Notes: generated by a model from the sequence alone, not told the origin. DNA of 64,000 bases from Astropecten irregularis (GCA_963971285.1 OZ020263.1:4464001-4528000), one strand, 5' to 3'. Shown: positions 26,205 to 38,226, counted from the first letter of the stretch. Numbers and translations: made by a program.

Positions 26205-26356
26205 TGGGGTCGATTTCACTAACGCTTTGCGATCATCGTAAAGCCCAAATCCATCGCTAAACGGATAATTGCTATGCAAAGTAGCGATTGCTTTTCTGTT
26301 TAGCGATGGATTTAGGCTTAAAAATGATCGCAAAGCGTTAGTGAAATCGGTCCCAG
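26205..26356. mobile_element. GGGGTCGATTTCA element, full-length hairpin
   Basis: Almost the whole 150 bp is one inverted repeat. TGGGGTCGATTTCACTAACG on the left pairs with CGTTAGTGAAATCGGTCCCA on the right, and GCCCAAATCCATCGCTAAAC pairs with GTTTAGCGATGGATTTAGGC inside. Confidence 0.8.
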
Positions 26357-26394
26357 GGCTCGAATTTTGTGAAAAAAAGCTGTGTGCAAGTAAT

Positions 26395-26507
26395 AAACTG
26401 CTGCAAACTGCTCATCAGCCAAAATAATGACCTGAAATTTATAAAATGCTTATAGAGCTAGGAGGGCCTGACGCGTTTCGATTCTAGCAGAATCTATATC
26501 GAAGGCA
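26395..26507 (-). repeat. Dispersed repeat E (retroelement-like 3' end with hammerhead-like hairpin)
   Basis: AAACTGCTGCAAACTGCTCA, TCAGCCAAAATAATGACCTG, AGGAGGGCCTGACGCGTTTC and GATTCTAGCAGAATC. On the minus strand it reads GATTCTGCTAGAATC-GAAACGCGTC. Confidence 0.7.
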
Positions 26508-27362
26508 AAGGCTCTGGACAGCAGGTCCAGTTTACTGAAGATATGAACTTTTTTCACTAGACCTATGACATTCATGTGCATAGGAAAACCGTAATTGTAT
26601 GCAATATAATTGCGTCAAAAATGATCTATTTAGGAACCATTTCATTGTGCAAGAAAGACAAAATCACTAGACCATCAGACTAGTGCAGTAATACACACTT
26701 TACTCTGTTTGTAGCTGAAGCTCTATGCTTTACTAGACCATAGAGCTGTTCCTAGCTCTACGACTAGACCAACACTGAGATCAGTAGACTCTGTCCTCAG
26801 TCTAGTGGATATTTCGAGCACTGTGGATGGGGGTGGCTATGTTTGAACCATTAACCCCTCCTTCTATTATTGCTTCTCAAATGACTGACCATGGGGGCCG
26901 CCTAATCCTATAAAGTAAAGGCCTCAGGGCTGACCATACACAGGCTGACCATACAAAGGCTGACCACTCTTGTATAACTGTGCACAGGTTCTATTGTGGT
27001 AATCAGTAATCCAAACAGATAAACTGGACAATGGCCGGAGTCACAATGATGACCACAACAGGTATTTCATGAGAGTTCCTTGAAAACGTTTTGTTCACAA
27101 AATGTTTTTCTTTTCTGATCTGAGCCTTTTCATTCTGATCCCCTTCAAAGCTGGAAATGAGGCATGAGTAAATGTTCTTTTGCATTAGGAAGCTTTACAG
27201 TGGTCAGGGAGTCAATTAAATTCAGTGGATAACCAGTAACTTTATAATTCCCTAACTACAGCTTAGTAACTGAGAAGCCTGATTACTTACACACGATCAG
27301 TTTTTTCTAAACGCAAGTAATGAACTCAGAAAATTATCATTATTATTATTAATTAAAAAAAA

Positions 27363-27540
27363 GAAATGAACTGCTGCAAACTTCTCATCAGCCAAAATAA
27401 TGACCTGAAATTGATCAAATGCTTGGAGATAGGAGGGCCTGACGTTTCGATCTTAGCAGGATCTTCATCGAAGGCTTTGAAAAAGATCCTACTAGGATCG
27501 TAACGTCAGGCCCTCCTTTAACTTCAAGCATTTCAATAAT
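27363..27540 (-). repeat. Dispersed repeat E, two copies in inverted arrangement
   Basis: AACTGCTGCAAACTTCTCAT to GGGCCTGACGTTTCGATCTT AGCAGGATCTTCATCGAAGG, then an inverted partial copy GATCCTACTAGGATCGTAAC then GTCAGGCCCTCC (27486 onward). The pair forms a palindrome around 27480. An (ATT)n-like run lies just upstream at 27337-27352. Confidence 0.7.
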
Positions 27541-28244
27541 ATTATTACTTAATTGGCCATCATTATTTAAGACAAATACAGAGAATACAATGAACAGAGG
27601 AACAAGTTTACACAAATGCAATAGAAATCCGGATACAGGTTAACCAATTTGGATTTACCGTAACAACCGTAATTTACTGGTTAATTTCAAAAACATGTCC
27701 ATGAGCGTAAGAAGGGAAAAGAGAAAAAAGTGGAAGACTATTAAGCATTATAAGCTGGCATGAGAAAACACAAGTGCACTTAATCAGCTATAGTTGAAAA
27801 CATAGTGGCCCTAGGACTTGTCAACCCAGTTTAAAATGCTTAAAATGCTCAAATAAAGAATAAATAATAAAACTGTACAGAAAAAAATGTACATATAAAT
27901 GAATTAAAGAGAAATATACATTTCATTAAAATTTAAAACAACATTTCTAACAAAACAATTTTAAAAATCCGGAATTGGCCCACACCTGGCAAGACCAACT
28001 AACAAGCCCAGCCCTGGATGAATTTCTCTGAATTTCTCTTCAGCTAATGTATTGTACGTCCTCTTTAGTGACTGTATTGATTAAAATGCTGTATATCCTC
28101 TTTGAGTGATGATCCCCCATGTGCTGTTTCTCAGGTTGCAGCATTGCTGCGTGTATCGATAAAATGATCCTTGGGATATAAAGTGGTATGTGAGTGGTTT
28201 TATAACTTCTGACTGCCAAACGAACACAGATAATTGACTATCAG

Positions 28245-28430
28245 GGACACCACCAACATGGGGCTGGATACCGGTAGCTCAGTTGGTAAGAGCGCTGGTA
28301 CGGTATTCCAGAAGTCGCTGGTTCAAATCCCATTCCAGTCAATTTGTCTATGTTCACTTTTCAATAACTTGAAATTCAGTCAGTTTCCTTTGTCGCTATT
28401 TGATGATTATTAACTAAGATTTTTTTAAAG
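28245..28430 (+). mobile_element. tRNA-derived SINE
   Basis: A-box-like TAGCTCAGTTGGTAAGAGC and B-box-like GGTTCAAATCC lie about 30 bp apart, as in a tRNA promoter. They are followed by a non-tRNA body (TCAATTTGTCTATGTTCACT then TTTCAATAACTTGAAATTCA) and a tail TGATGATTATTAA. The acceptor stem does not close, so it is not a functional tRNA gene. RNA polymerase III transcription is inferred. Confidence 0.8.
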
Positions 28431-29224
28431 CATAATCATCAGTTGTGAAGGTACCGTTATTTGGTGATTCTCTAAAAAAAAACACAATGACACTTCACAT
28501 TGACCACATATTCTTTTTCTTTGGTTATGAAAATGAAAGATACATGTATAAAATCCTCTTCCTATTGTTCGACAATGAACAATGTTACATGCATAATACT
28601 CTAAATACAATGCAAATATATAATCTGGTTTCACTGCATGTGTAGGCCTACATATGGTAAAGCAATATATCAACTTCTAGAGAAATACAGACTTCATGTA
28701 GTAAACATTTGTAAAAAATGCCAACCCAATCAATAAAGCTGTTATAAAGGTGCATACATTACACATAAACAAAATATAATTGCTCTTTCCATTCCCGCTC
28801 TAAAATCAATCTTCTATAAATGGATATGTAGGGTTTGTCGCCTAATGCAGTTTGTATTATTCACAAGCCCACGGGACAAGTAAAAATTAACATGAAGAAG
28901 AATGGAATAAACTAATATATAGAAGTCATGGTAATCATCCGACTTCAATAAGGAGAAGTCAGTTCTAATACACTAGTTGAAAGTTAGTGCTCTCATAATC
29001 AATGACTATCTATTGCATTTAAAGTAAATTATGCACAAAGTATTTGATTTTTACTCTGTGATGACATCCTAACAGATGTTTTCAGTTTTCCTTTCAAATT
29101 GAATGAATGAAAGAGCTTCAGGGTTCAATTTCAGGATTGCTGGGTTTTTTATGATGGGATGATATATGAACAGGGAGGCAAGGCCTGTATGTGCACCACA
29201 TAGTACCGGTATTTCCATATGGGT

Positions 29225-29442
29225 TATCGCTATGATCCTCCACAGGCCTCCAGAAGCAGATACTTTGTCACCAGTGAAATACTTTAATCAATATTCATCA
29301 TTTGATTAAAACAACAACAATAACAACAACAACAACTTCAAAAATATGGGTCATCACTACGACCCTGCACATGCTTCCAGAACCCAGATACTGTACTTCG
29401 TCATCAGTGAAATACTTAAAATCATCTTTGGATGAAAACACC

Positions 29443-29475
<33 letters not shown>

Positions 29476-29735
29476 AACAATAACAATAACAACAACAACT
29501 TCAAAAATATGATCTCTATGATCCTGCACATGCCTCCAGAACCCAGATACTTCGTTATCAGTGAAATACTTAAAATCATCATTGGTTTTAAACAATAACA
29601 ACAACAACAACTTCAAAAATATGGGTCATCACTACGATCCAGCACATCCCTCCAAAACCCAGATACTTCGTCATCAGTGAAATACTTCATCATTGTTGGA
29701 TGAAAACAACAACAACAACTTCAAAATATGACATA
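29225..29735 (+). repeat. About 110-150-bp tandem array containing (AAC)n microsatellites
   Basis: Four to five units with CTTCAAAAATATGGGTCATC, ACTACGACCCTGCACATGCT, TCCAGAACCCAGATACT, TCATCAGTGAAATACTTAAA and then an (AAC)n tract of different length in each unit (longest about 29445-29500). The poly-Asn and poly-Leu open frames here are artefacts of the AAC run. Confidence 0.9.
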
Positions 29736-32700
29736 TCCCTTCATAATCTGTGGGTGGATAAATGCAACTTCACTTTAAAAAGGTGGGACGTGAGTTGCCG
29801 TAAAAAAAAAAGACAATTTGCAGACACAGTTAGGATAGGAGGGCAGGTTGTGAGTTCCAAGCTAGGTTTACTCGTCAAACCACAAACACGATCATACCAT
29901 CTGAATGGGTTTCATTCCTTGAGCATGATCACAACATGTAGGCCTACTGTATCATTATGAGAGTATCAATTAGGGCCTACATGAATACAGGTAGGCCTAT
30001 GTTGATTTCCGTCCCAGTAAGGGACGCCAATATCTTTTCTAATTTAACATTCAGCTTGTGAACCTTGAACTTCAAAATCCTTGGAGCAATAAATGTCCCG
30101 GTATTGTTTTTATTTCCAAACTTCCTTGCCAACGGACAACATGTTGTTTTAGAGCATTACAGATAATATGCTCTGCAGTCGGCTGCATCTCTCTTTGTCA
30201 CTCAATTTCCTCAAAATATATTGCAGTTATAGGCCTACATATTGTACTCTTGCAATAACTGGAATCTGACCCCTAAACAAAACAAAACAACGCATGGTGT
30301 GACTGACAGCGTGACTGTCATGTCTGCCCACAGTTATTTATTATCCCTTTTTTTCACCCTAGTCTTTTCCCGTATAAAAAAAAAAAAATATGACAGAACC
30401 ATGCAAAACTATTTATCACCCTATGCTTGTCACACACAGGGTAGGGCCTACATACATGCATGTGAGTCTGGACAGTTAACTCCACCAAAAATAGACACGG
30501 TGCAACTAACTGTCTCTCTATACCCCGGTACTATGTGCCATACTGTGTTCAGCCACTGGTTTTCAAGATGAATGCACAGCAATCATGGGGCACACAATGG
30601 CCCAGTTGGTAGGCGGCAATTTCATTTCTGACCCTTTGTGGTGAAACTTTGGTTTGTTTGTCACCGACCTTGGGGTTCATATTTCTGATGGACTCTTATT
30701 AAACTGCAGAACGTGAATACCCTGTTTCATAACAAACAAATTTGATGCAGTGTGTTCACATACACGCCCAAATGAAGGTTGTTTTTTGAAGTCTGGATGC
30801 ACGCACGTACGTACCAGTCACGCACTAAACTATTCTGCTGATACCATGTGTTGTATTTATTGCAGTGTGACTGTGAAACTGAAGGCCTACATATTACTCA
30901 GCAGCTTTGGGATTTACTTTCTTTCAATGGCTTCTGTTTGTTGTTGGAGGGTTTTTTCACAGGGGCTCAATGTCACAGATGGTGTGCCCTAGTATACATG
31001 TCCTGAAATACAAGTGAGCGAGCATGGCCCATAGAGGCCCCGCAGGTACAGGTATGGTGTACAGTATAATACCACCACTGCACACAGAACTTTATTGTGA
31101 GCCATTGGGGGATACACCCAGATATACTGAACCATTCCTGGGATTGAGTGACCCCCAAGGTCAAGCACAACTCCAGCACTCCATAATGCCCTCAAACTGA
31201 TCAGATCAACCGAACTCCTTCTAGCGAAATATGTGAATTATTTTCCTGGTGCTGCTAGTAACAATCATCATTCGAAAACCAGAAAGCCGGCCTTTGCACC
31301 CGTTCCTGTTTTGTGAACCATGGGACTGGTAGGCCTACATGTACACTGTACATGGTGTATATCCCACAGCAATGTAAAGTGTTGGTCACACAGAGAGCTG
31401 AAACCATTTTCCTGGGCATCAATTGCTTGAGGGTACCTCAATATACATGTACACATCCTTGTCAACTACAAGTACATGTACTTTTGTCAAACATATTGTC
31501 AACACAAAACGAATGTATATTGTAGACCTCACAAGGTTATAGTACGATGTATTTTGCCTTGAGTTAGCCAAATACAGATCATGGTTATTAGGCCTACACT
31601 GTCTGAAAAAACAACAACAGTTGTTCAAATCTAAAATTTTCTAGATCTTCACAGATAAACTGTAGACTATGAGAAAGGATGTCCAAAAAACAACAATTAT
31701 GATTTTTGAAAGACACCGTAGAACACCAATCTGCCTACTCAGGCTACTGTAGTCGTCTTTCGTTACCAATATTTCCCTATCTGATTGTGAGTTCTGACAA
31801 TGGAATTTTAATTGAAGCAAGTATGCGACATGTATGCAATATATGAGTTATTAAAATGTACAGTAGACAGTATCAAGCCTTGAATTTAACAGAGGACACA
31901 GAGGCCATGGCCTTTGTTGCCCTGGTTCTTGGCCTTGGAGCCCCCTTCAAATGTTCCATACACATTATAAAATGTTTTTCCAAACGTTTTTTTTTTAATG
32001 CCCCTTGCAATGGAAAAGTGGCCTTGCCCCTTTCAGAACCAAATTATGGTGTGTTTTTTTATACATTTGAGGTTTTGTTTCAAATGTTCTGAATTTGGAG
32101 GTCAAATTTGTATTATTTTTTTCACAATGCAAACATTGGTTAGGTGTGTCCTGCACATGAAATCTCTTCCCAGCAACAGGAGCCCAGTAAAACATTTGTG
32201 GGCTCGTCAAATACCGAGATATTTTTTCAATTTGTCTCTATTTAACTTGTTCGCAGGAAGGAATAACAACAGGCGGGAAATTGGACACTGGGAACAAATC
32301 AAAAATCAATTCCGCCGACAGGGAGCGACAGTCCATGGCAGACGTTTTGATGGATTCCATATTAATTGCTCCGCTTTCTGCAAAAAGCCCTATTTGCTCT
32401 TTTGTCATTTGAAAAAACATTTACAAAACTAGATGAAATTTTCAATTGCAATGGTACCAGCGAGACTGTCACTGATAAGAGTTCCTTATCCTGATTATTC
32501 CATCCACCGTATCAGGTATATTATATCTAAACTGATGATTAATTTTTGTTCAATCATTTACAGAATCAAAACTCAGCGAACATCGGTTGATAAATGTAGG
32601 ATATAAATAGTTAAGTCTGACTTACAGTCACTATACATTTTTCATATATATTTCTTTAATTTGTGAGCACTGGTTATTGAAACGACTGCGGCTTAATGGT

Positions 32701-33502
32701 AAACATTGATCGTTATTGCTTCTGCATGTTATATTAATGAAACCTGTTGAACTGGTGACCTAGAATGAATGATGAACATTGCTTGTAATGTTTTAAATGT
32801 ACATGTGGAGATAACTAATGTTTGTAATCCACTCACATGTTGGAGTGACTAAATGCAACATTAATGCAATATTTTCATGAAGATGTTCTGAATAAAGAAC
32901 GAAATATAGAATAAAAAATGGCTTCCATTAGTCTTTTTGGAGTATGTATAATATTGAGTACTTGCAATATTTAATTAGAGGTATTTTCATTTAGAAGTAA
33001 CTTGTTCTTCCTGGAAAATAAATAATAAATAAATAAATAAATGACAAACTAACTAGGTAAAAATAAATAAAAATATTATTAATTATTAATATGTATATAT
33101 AAATTATTCACACAAAAAATTCATTGTTAAATAAAGTGATGATGCTTCTCAGTGAAATAAAATGTAATATTGCACAAGAAAAAATTGATCAATAGATATT
33201 CAATGGAAAACTGAACTTGCATTTAAATTCAAAGCACCATACAATATTAATCAATTTATGTGGTTGTATGCACAGATATTTTAAATATTTGAAATATTTA
33301 TCTCATTCAAATAATGGAATTTAATTATTTTATCCTAAAAACAAAATGAAAATGTTAAGTTATTTTCTGTGGCCATATTGTAGCTATTCAACTGACCTTG
33401 ACAAAAATATTTTATACATGTATTTCAGAATTCAGTATTTTTGGTTTTTGTCCTCGGTCTGTGAACTGTAATTGGTACCTGCATAATTTATGGAGGCTTA
33501 AG
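29736..33502. other. Non-coding, nothing recognised
   Basis: Rich in GTAGGCCTAC/TAGGCCTA words typical of this genome. The 144-codon frame at 31998-32432 has no recognisable domain. 33010-33110 is AAATA-rich. Confidence 0.45.
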
Positions 33503-33867
33503 TTAAAGGTAGTATCATACATTGGTTTTTTTTCAAAGAAATACAGATCCATGGGCAAAAATATAAAGACAGATACAGTAACAATCATCTGTGAAAATTT
33601 CAGTCCCATACGGTGCCACTTTTTGAGAAAACAGTGAAAAATGGCCCAGGTATTTCTAAAGTCTTTTCTCTTTTATTCTTGATCTTTTAAAAGATCAAAA
33701 CGATTTTCGGTCGTTGTTTCACTAATTTCTGGATAAATACATCATTTCAGGTGGAAACATTTTAAAGGTATGTTTCTACCACCACCATCTTCATACCCTG
33801 TAAGCTATACGTAAATCTGTGAACATTTCTGTTTTGGTTTCTTACCAAAGTATGATACTACCTTTAA
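33503..33867 (+). mobile_element. TTAA-MITE subfamily A, best preserved copy
   Basis: TTAA at both edges (33503-33506 and 33864-33867). Left TIR AGGTAGTATCATACATTGG, right TIR ACCAAAGTATGATACTACCT, central palindrome GATCTTTTAAAAGATC. There is no open frame of transposase length, so it is non-autonomous. TTAA targets are used by the piggyBac and Kolobok superfamilies. Which applies cannot be settled from the ends alone. Confidence 0.9.
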
Positions 33868-33972
33868 ACTAAAGATGTCTTTTTATGACTGCATGCAGTG
33901 CACCAACATGCCACGTTTCAAATGGCAAAATGAATAGGGCCTATATTATTACTGAAAGAATAAGTAATGTCG

Positions 33973-34142
33973 TAATATGACTTATTCACGGTGCATCCAT
34001 CCTACAATCAAAGCAGTGTAATCAAACCGAGGCTTGGATTCGAAATAGTCTGATACCCATTTTCTTTTTGGAATTGGTGTTATCTTTTCCAACGGGTATA
34101 CCAGGAAAGTGACAAGATGGATGCACGGTGAATAAGGCCTAT
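33973..34142 (+). mobile_element. Repeat H (TIR: CTTATTCACGGTGCATCCAT)
   Basis: CTTATTCACGGTGCATCCAT on the left pairs with ATGGATGCACGGTGAATAAG on the right, about 165 bp overall. Confidence 0.8.
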
Positions 34143-35563
34143 TACTACTCTCTGCAATGCAGAAACCAGATCAGCTTCAGGTGTGCGTGAACAAGCATGA
34201 GTTATTTTAAGACTAGATTCTTGTAACTCTAAGTTCTAATTCTAAACATGTAGGGATGAAGTTACCACTTCAAACTGACCCAGTGTCAAAGTAATTGAAT
34301 TATGTAGGCCTATACACTCCACACTGAGGAAACGATGGTTATTTCAAGAAACCAGTAGGCCCCTCAATGGAAGATATGAAATTTCATCTGTGCACATTTT
34401 GAACCATCTAATCTATAGGCTTAGTTAGAACTTTGTTACAGCCATGTTGGGGCAAGTTCAATCCACAACTATTTGCCGACCACTGGCGGATTTTACCTGG
34501 TAACCTCTACACAATATGATTTCCTGGGTACCAGAAACAGATGACCAGCATTTGATAAATATAGTGGACTGAACCTGGCTGGCCATTGTTTTTCATACTC
34601 TTTCCTGTAGCACTTCAAAATATAGAGCATCATGTAATACTGACATGTTCTCTGATCTCAGTTGTTATCTTAATATTGTTCATATTGTAATTATTACCCA
34701 TCCTTGCAAACAATTTAAACGTAACTCATGTGCAAAATGATGTTTCCTGCACTTTTCCGGGGCACATTTTCTTTAATCAACTGGAGTGATTTTTTTTCTC
34801 TCTCTTGTTGTGATTTATGGTCAGGCCTAGAGTCATGTTGTAAGGTAAACAAAGTCTGGTAATGTTGAATCAATTGACAGTTTGTTTGTGTGCATTCATC
34901 AATGTCAAGTTTAAATGTGTAACCAAAAGGTTGGTACCTACATGTAGTCACTAGTCAAGCTATTTTTAGAATGTTCATCTTTTATGGGCTTTTTCTTTTA
35001 ATTAAAATGGACCTTCATCAAAAAGGATTAAAATAAATGTTAATGTTGTATATCAAATAATTTACAAGAACAATGACCAAATATTACTTCAATTCAGAAC
35101 TATTTTCACCTCTGTTTAGCTCAATTTTGACGCCGGCGCAAATTTTAAACTGGGCCATGCGCAATTTTGAATTTAACATTATTTTATTTGGGATTTTTGT
35201 TAACCGCTCATGTCGCTACCTTCACTTCAGTTAGGCCTAGGACAAAAAAACGTTGGACTCAGCCTCAAAGGTTTTCTTTAAAAACAAGTCACTTCGGACA
35301 AACGGTTAAAGATTGCGCAGGTTGAAAGATTGCGCTTAGCACCTGTATTAAAGTATGTGTCACCTATTAAAAGAAACAAAACAAACACAATCTCCAAAAC
35401 ATGTAGTATCCTACAATATGTCCTTCATTTGTTAATGATTGACTCAAAATTGTTGATAAAAACCTGCAAATAAATGAAACATTAATGGGATGCTTCCTCC
35501 TCGTATGTAACCTGTTTAGTGAACATATTTTACAAGACAAAGTCAATTTGAAGATGAACTTAC
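34143..35563. other. Probable first part of a long PKG intron
   Basis: Follows the PKG donor at 35564 on the minus strand. No cyclic-nucleotide-binding exon was recognised here or further left. Confidence 0.45.
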
Positions 35564-35844
35564 CTTTTTGTCTTGGGATATTTCTTGAACTCTTGTGCTG
35601 CCATCTCCTTGGCCGACCTGAGGGCCTGGGGCTCGGCCGATATACCCAGGGCCCTCTTGATGCGTGGAGTACGACCCATGAGGTTGACCAGGGACGGGGA
35701 GGTGGGCAAGACCGACTGGAACTTGTCCAGCTTGGACTGCAACTCCGTCACCTGTTCGTCCCGCTGCCGAAGCAGGTCCTCCAGGTGACGGATGCGGTCG
35801 TCTTTCTGGCGAAGGGCCTTCTGCAACTCGGTCAAACTGCCCAT
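35564..35844 (-). CDS. PRKG1: cGMP-dependent protein kinase (PKG I type), N-terminal leucine-zipper/autoinhibitory exon
   Basis: This is the first common coding exon of a PKG I-type kinase, the cytosolic serine/threonine kinase activated by cGMP. Seen: counting from the Met at 35844, residues 4, 11, 18, 25, 32 and 39 are Leu, Leu, Ile, Leu, Val and Leu, an unbroken heptad zipper. It is followed by QSVLP, then RIKRALGISAEPQ, which matches the PKG I autoinhibitory segment, whose conserved core is GISAEPQ. The exon ends in ...YPKTKR at a consensus donor (AAG then GTAAGT) in phase 2, where vertebrate PRKG1 exon 1 also ends after a similar basic stretch. Family knowledge: the zipper drives homodimerisation and anchoring, and the following segment blocks the catalytic cleft until cGMP binds. 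The MG-S-L-x-E-L-Q start matches invertebrate PKG starts, which is why this Met is preferred. The frame stays open upstream to 36039, so a longer isoform is possible. The cGMP-binding and kinase exons were not found. Confidence 0.85.
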
Positions 35845-35996
35845 TTTGTTGCTGCTGTCGTTGGTGCTGTTGATGCTGGTGGTAGTAGTTACCGGAGTTG
35901 TGGTGGTGATATCACCTTTAGCTAGCTCCAATGGTGTTAGCAAGTCAGCGGTGCCTGCAGTGGGGCCGTGGACGCCGCGATCCCCCAGCAAAATTC
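35845..35996 (-). other. Possible N-terminal extension of the PKG exon (open frame, Thr/Ser/Asn-rich) or 5' UTR
   Basis: The PKG frame stays open upstream of the preferred Met. It encodes a low-complexity Thr/Ser/Asn stretch made of ACC/AGC/AAC codons, preceded by GDRGVHGPTAGTADLLTPLE. Just upstream is an acceptor-like CTCTGCAG (exon would start at 35996). Beyond that the minus strand reads into a (TG)n run, which looks non-coding. It could be the 3' part of a long-isoform exon or simply 5' UTR. The codon phase at 35996 fits the candidate exon at 39554-39773. Confidence 0.4.
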
Positions 35997-36873
35997 CTGC
36001 AGAGTCCGGGGCACGAGAACACACACACACACTTGTCAAGAAGAGGGTAGACCTAAAACACGATAATCATCCACACTTCTGTCTAGTCAAAAGACCTCAA
36101 CGGTTCCAGCTTTCCGGAAAACACCGACAACAAGTTGTCGTTGTTCACCCTCGAAAAAACACCTGTATACTTGTTTTCCCGATAATAAAAACACAACCAG
36201 TTTGAAGAGTACCGGTAGTTGGGTGAGAATGGCCGAGGGTATGCGGCCGTCGATCGATCGTGCACCAAGCACACTGATTTACAGTACACGCAGGCACCAA
36301 CCTGTGTGTTGTATGTGCTATCCTATGCAGTTTATGTGTTGTGTACATGTACATGTACACGCAATACACGAATCACACAGTGTCAAACCCACGTACATGT
36401 ATTATACATGTACATTGTGTATAGTCCTCCCATTCACCACACACAAACATATGGGACTCCAACGTCAGATAAACTTCTACACATACGCTGACTGCACTCG
36501 TATAATCAAATTAGATGGGGCTAACAATAGACCTTGCCCACACGATCAAAGTCACACAACACAGTGATGTGTGTTGTTATGTTGGGGTGCTTCGTACTGC
36601 AGGGGGAAAAGTTCACCTTTCTTATGATTTTTGTTTTATTTTATTCATGCATATTTTTTTTCTGTTGATCATTGGCTGGCATGACAGTTCAAGCATTGTA
36701 CTGTAGTCAAACAGTGACATCAGAGACGGAAATAAATTCGCAACCAGTTGCACACAATATTTACTGGGGATCCGGAGAATTTGGACTCATGTTGCAATGA
36801 TTATGAAAACACGATGGCTTTACAATATCAATAACATCGCCGGTTTGGGGCGGTTAAAACGTAAGACAGAACC

Positions 36874-37190
36874 TTTAAAGCCAGTAATAACATTCTTTGG
36901 TTTTTGTCAAAGAAATGCAGATTCATGGGCAGGAATAATAAAGGACGATACAGTAACAGTCATCTGTGAAATTCCCAGTTCCATACGGTGCCCACTTTTT
37001 GAGAAAACAGTGAAAAAACCCATAGTATTTAAAATCTTTTCACCGTAATTTGAAAAAGTAATCTTGAACAGATTTTTGGTCATTGGTTTTAGGCAGAACA
37101 TTTTCAATGGTATGTTTCTACCATCTTTATGTTAAGTTATAGGTAAATATGTGACTGTCTGTTTCGGTATAATAACAAAGTATGACGATG
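36874..37190 (+). mobile_element. TTAA-MITE subfamily A, decayed
   Basis: TTTGGTTTTTGTCAAAGAAA, ACGGTGCCCACTTTTTGAGA and GGTATGTTTCTACCATC are recognisable. Both ends and the centre are eroded. Confidence 0.75.
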
Positions 37191-37285
37191 GGGACCCGTA
37201 CAAAATGGGGCTTCTTTGATTTTCCTTTTTTCAATTTTTTTTCTCCACATCCAGACGGCTTCATTTCAATAGTAAAAAAAAAAAA

Positions 37286-37372
37286 ATAATAATAATAATA
37301 ATAATAATAATTATAAACTGCTGCAAACTGCTTACAAACCAGAATAATAATCTGATAACTCACTTATGCCTA
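37286..37372 (-). repeat. Dispersed repeat E end with (AAT)n tail
   Basis: (AAT/ATA)n at 37286-37312 directly adjoins AAACTGCTGCAAACTGCTTA. The same E boundary sits next to A/T-rich runs in other copies, as expected for the 3' simple-repeat tail of a retroelement read on the minus strand. Confidence 0.6.
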
Positions 37373-37703
37373 ACTTACACGTATGACACAATGTGCAGAG
37401 GGAAATCAGTTCTGATAAATCTTCGAAAAAGTATAACATTATAACATTAGTAATCTTCCACTTTTCACATAATTTTCTTGAGTCCAGTGAGATGGATTCT
37501 TCCGATGTTTTCCTTTTGCACGTGGAGTTGTTGGTTGCCCCTTGAATGCCCTGTACAATCGCCTCCGAGTCCGGCATGTTACATCCATCATGGGGCGGAT
37601 CGTTGATTAGCAGAATTTTGTGTGAAAAACATCTGCCAAGATTCATCAAGTTAACGAGGCCATGAAAGTGGTCAGTCCATCGCAACTCCGACCTGGTTAA
37701 CAT
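37332..37703 (-). pseudogene. Possible VWA-domain gene fragment (alpha-kinase/VWKA-like), probably a relic
   Basis: A 123-codon open frame not built from the MITE families. The stretch FHGLVNLMNLGRCFSHKILL followed by INDPPHDG resembles the middle of VWA domains of the VWKA/alpha-kinase type, where a GL-x3-L helix precedes a hydrophobic strand ending in (I)xDxPPHG. Further on, RKLCEKWKI then LYFFEDLSEL resembles the later helix and strand. The region between (AIVQGIQGATNNSTCKRKTSEE) does not match, and the 3' end runs into a retroelement tail with an (ATT)n run at 37286-37312. No flanking VWA exon was found. It may be a decayed copy, a single exon of a gene, or coincidence. Confidence 0.3.
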
Positions 37704-37874
37704 TTTTGATTGTGTAAATATTCTTTTCTGTTTGTCGGAGGTAATACGTCATACCGAACTCAATTTCTACTCCATTTCATTTCCCCCTTTTCTATGCGGG
37801 AAAATTCCAGATCTAGTGGTAAAAGACGTTTGACTTGTACCTATAGGCTATAGGCCTGCGGCCGATTGAATATT

Positions 37875-38226
37875 TTAAAGGTAGTATCATACTTTGGTAG
37901 CATACCGAAACAGAAATCTTCACAGATTTACCTATAACTTACAGGGTATAAAGATGGTGATGGTAGAAACATATCGTAAAATTTTTCTGCCTGAAATGAT
38001 AAATTTTATCCAAAAAAGAGAAAAACCAGTAACCAAAATTATTTTTGATCTTTTTTAAAAGATCAAAAATAAAAGAGGAAAGACTTAAGAAATATTGTGG
38101 CCGTTTTTCGCTGGTTTTTTCTTCTTCAAAAAGTGAGCAATGTATGGGACTGAAATTTTCACAAATGACTGTTATACTGTATCTTCCTTGATCTGTTTTT
38201 AAAAACCAAAGTATGATATTACCTTT
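37875..38226 (-). mobile_element. TTAA-MITE subfamily A
   Basis: Minus-oriented copy, TTAAAGGTAGTATCATACTT on the left and AAAGTATGATATTACCTTTA on the right. It contains GGTAGAAACATATCG and GATCTTTTTTAAAAGATC. Confidence 0.85.

Noticed and set aside
28261-28340. Functional tRNA gene
   Set aside because: A and B boxes are good, but the 5' and 3' ends cannot form an acceptor stem, and a SINE body follows.
29298-29616. Poly-Asn / poly-Leu / poly-Val open frames
   Set aside because: These are six-frame readings of an (AAC)n microsatellite inside a tandem array. No splice sites or domains.
31998-32432. 144-codon open frame on the plus strand
   Set aside because: No recognisable domain and an opposed frame of similar openness. 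Not supported.
35485-36205. Plus-strand open frames over the PKG exon
   Set aside because: They are antisense shadows of the GC-rich PKG exon on the minus strand.
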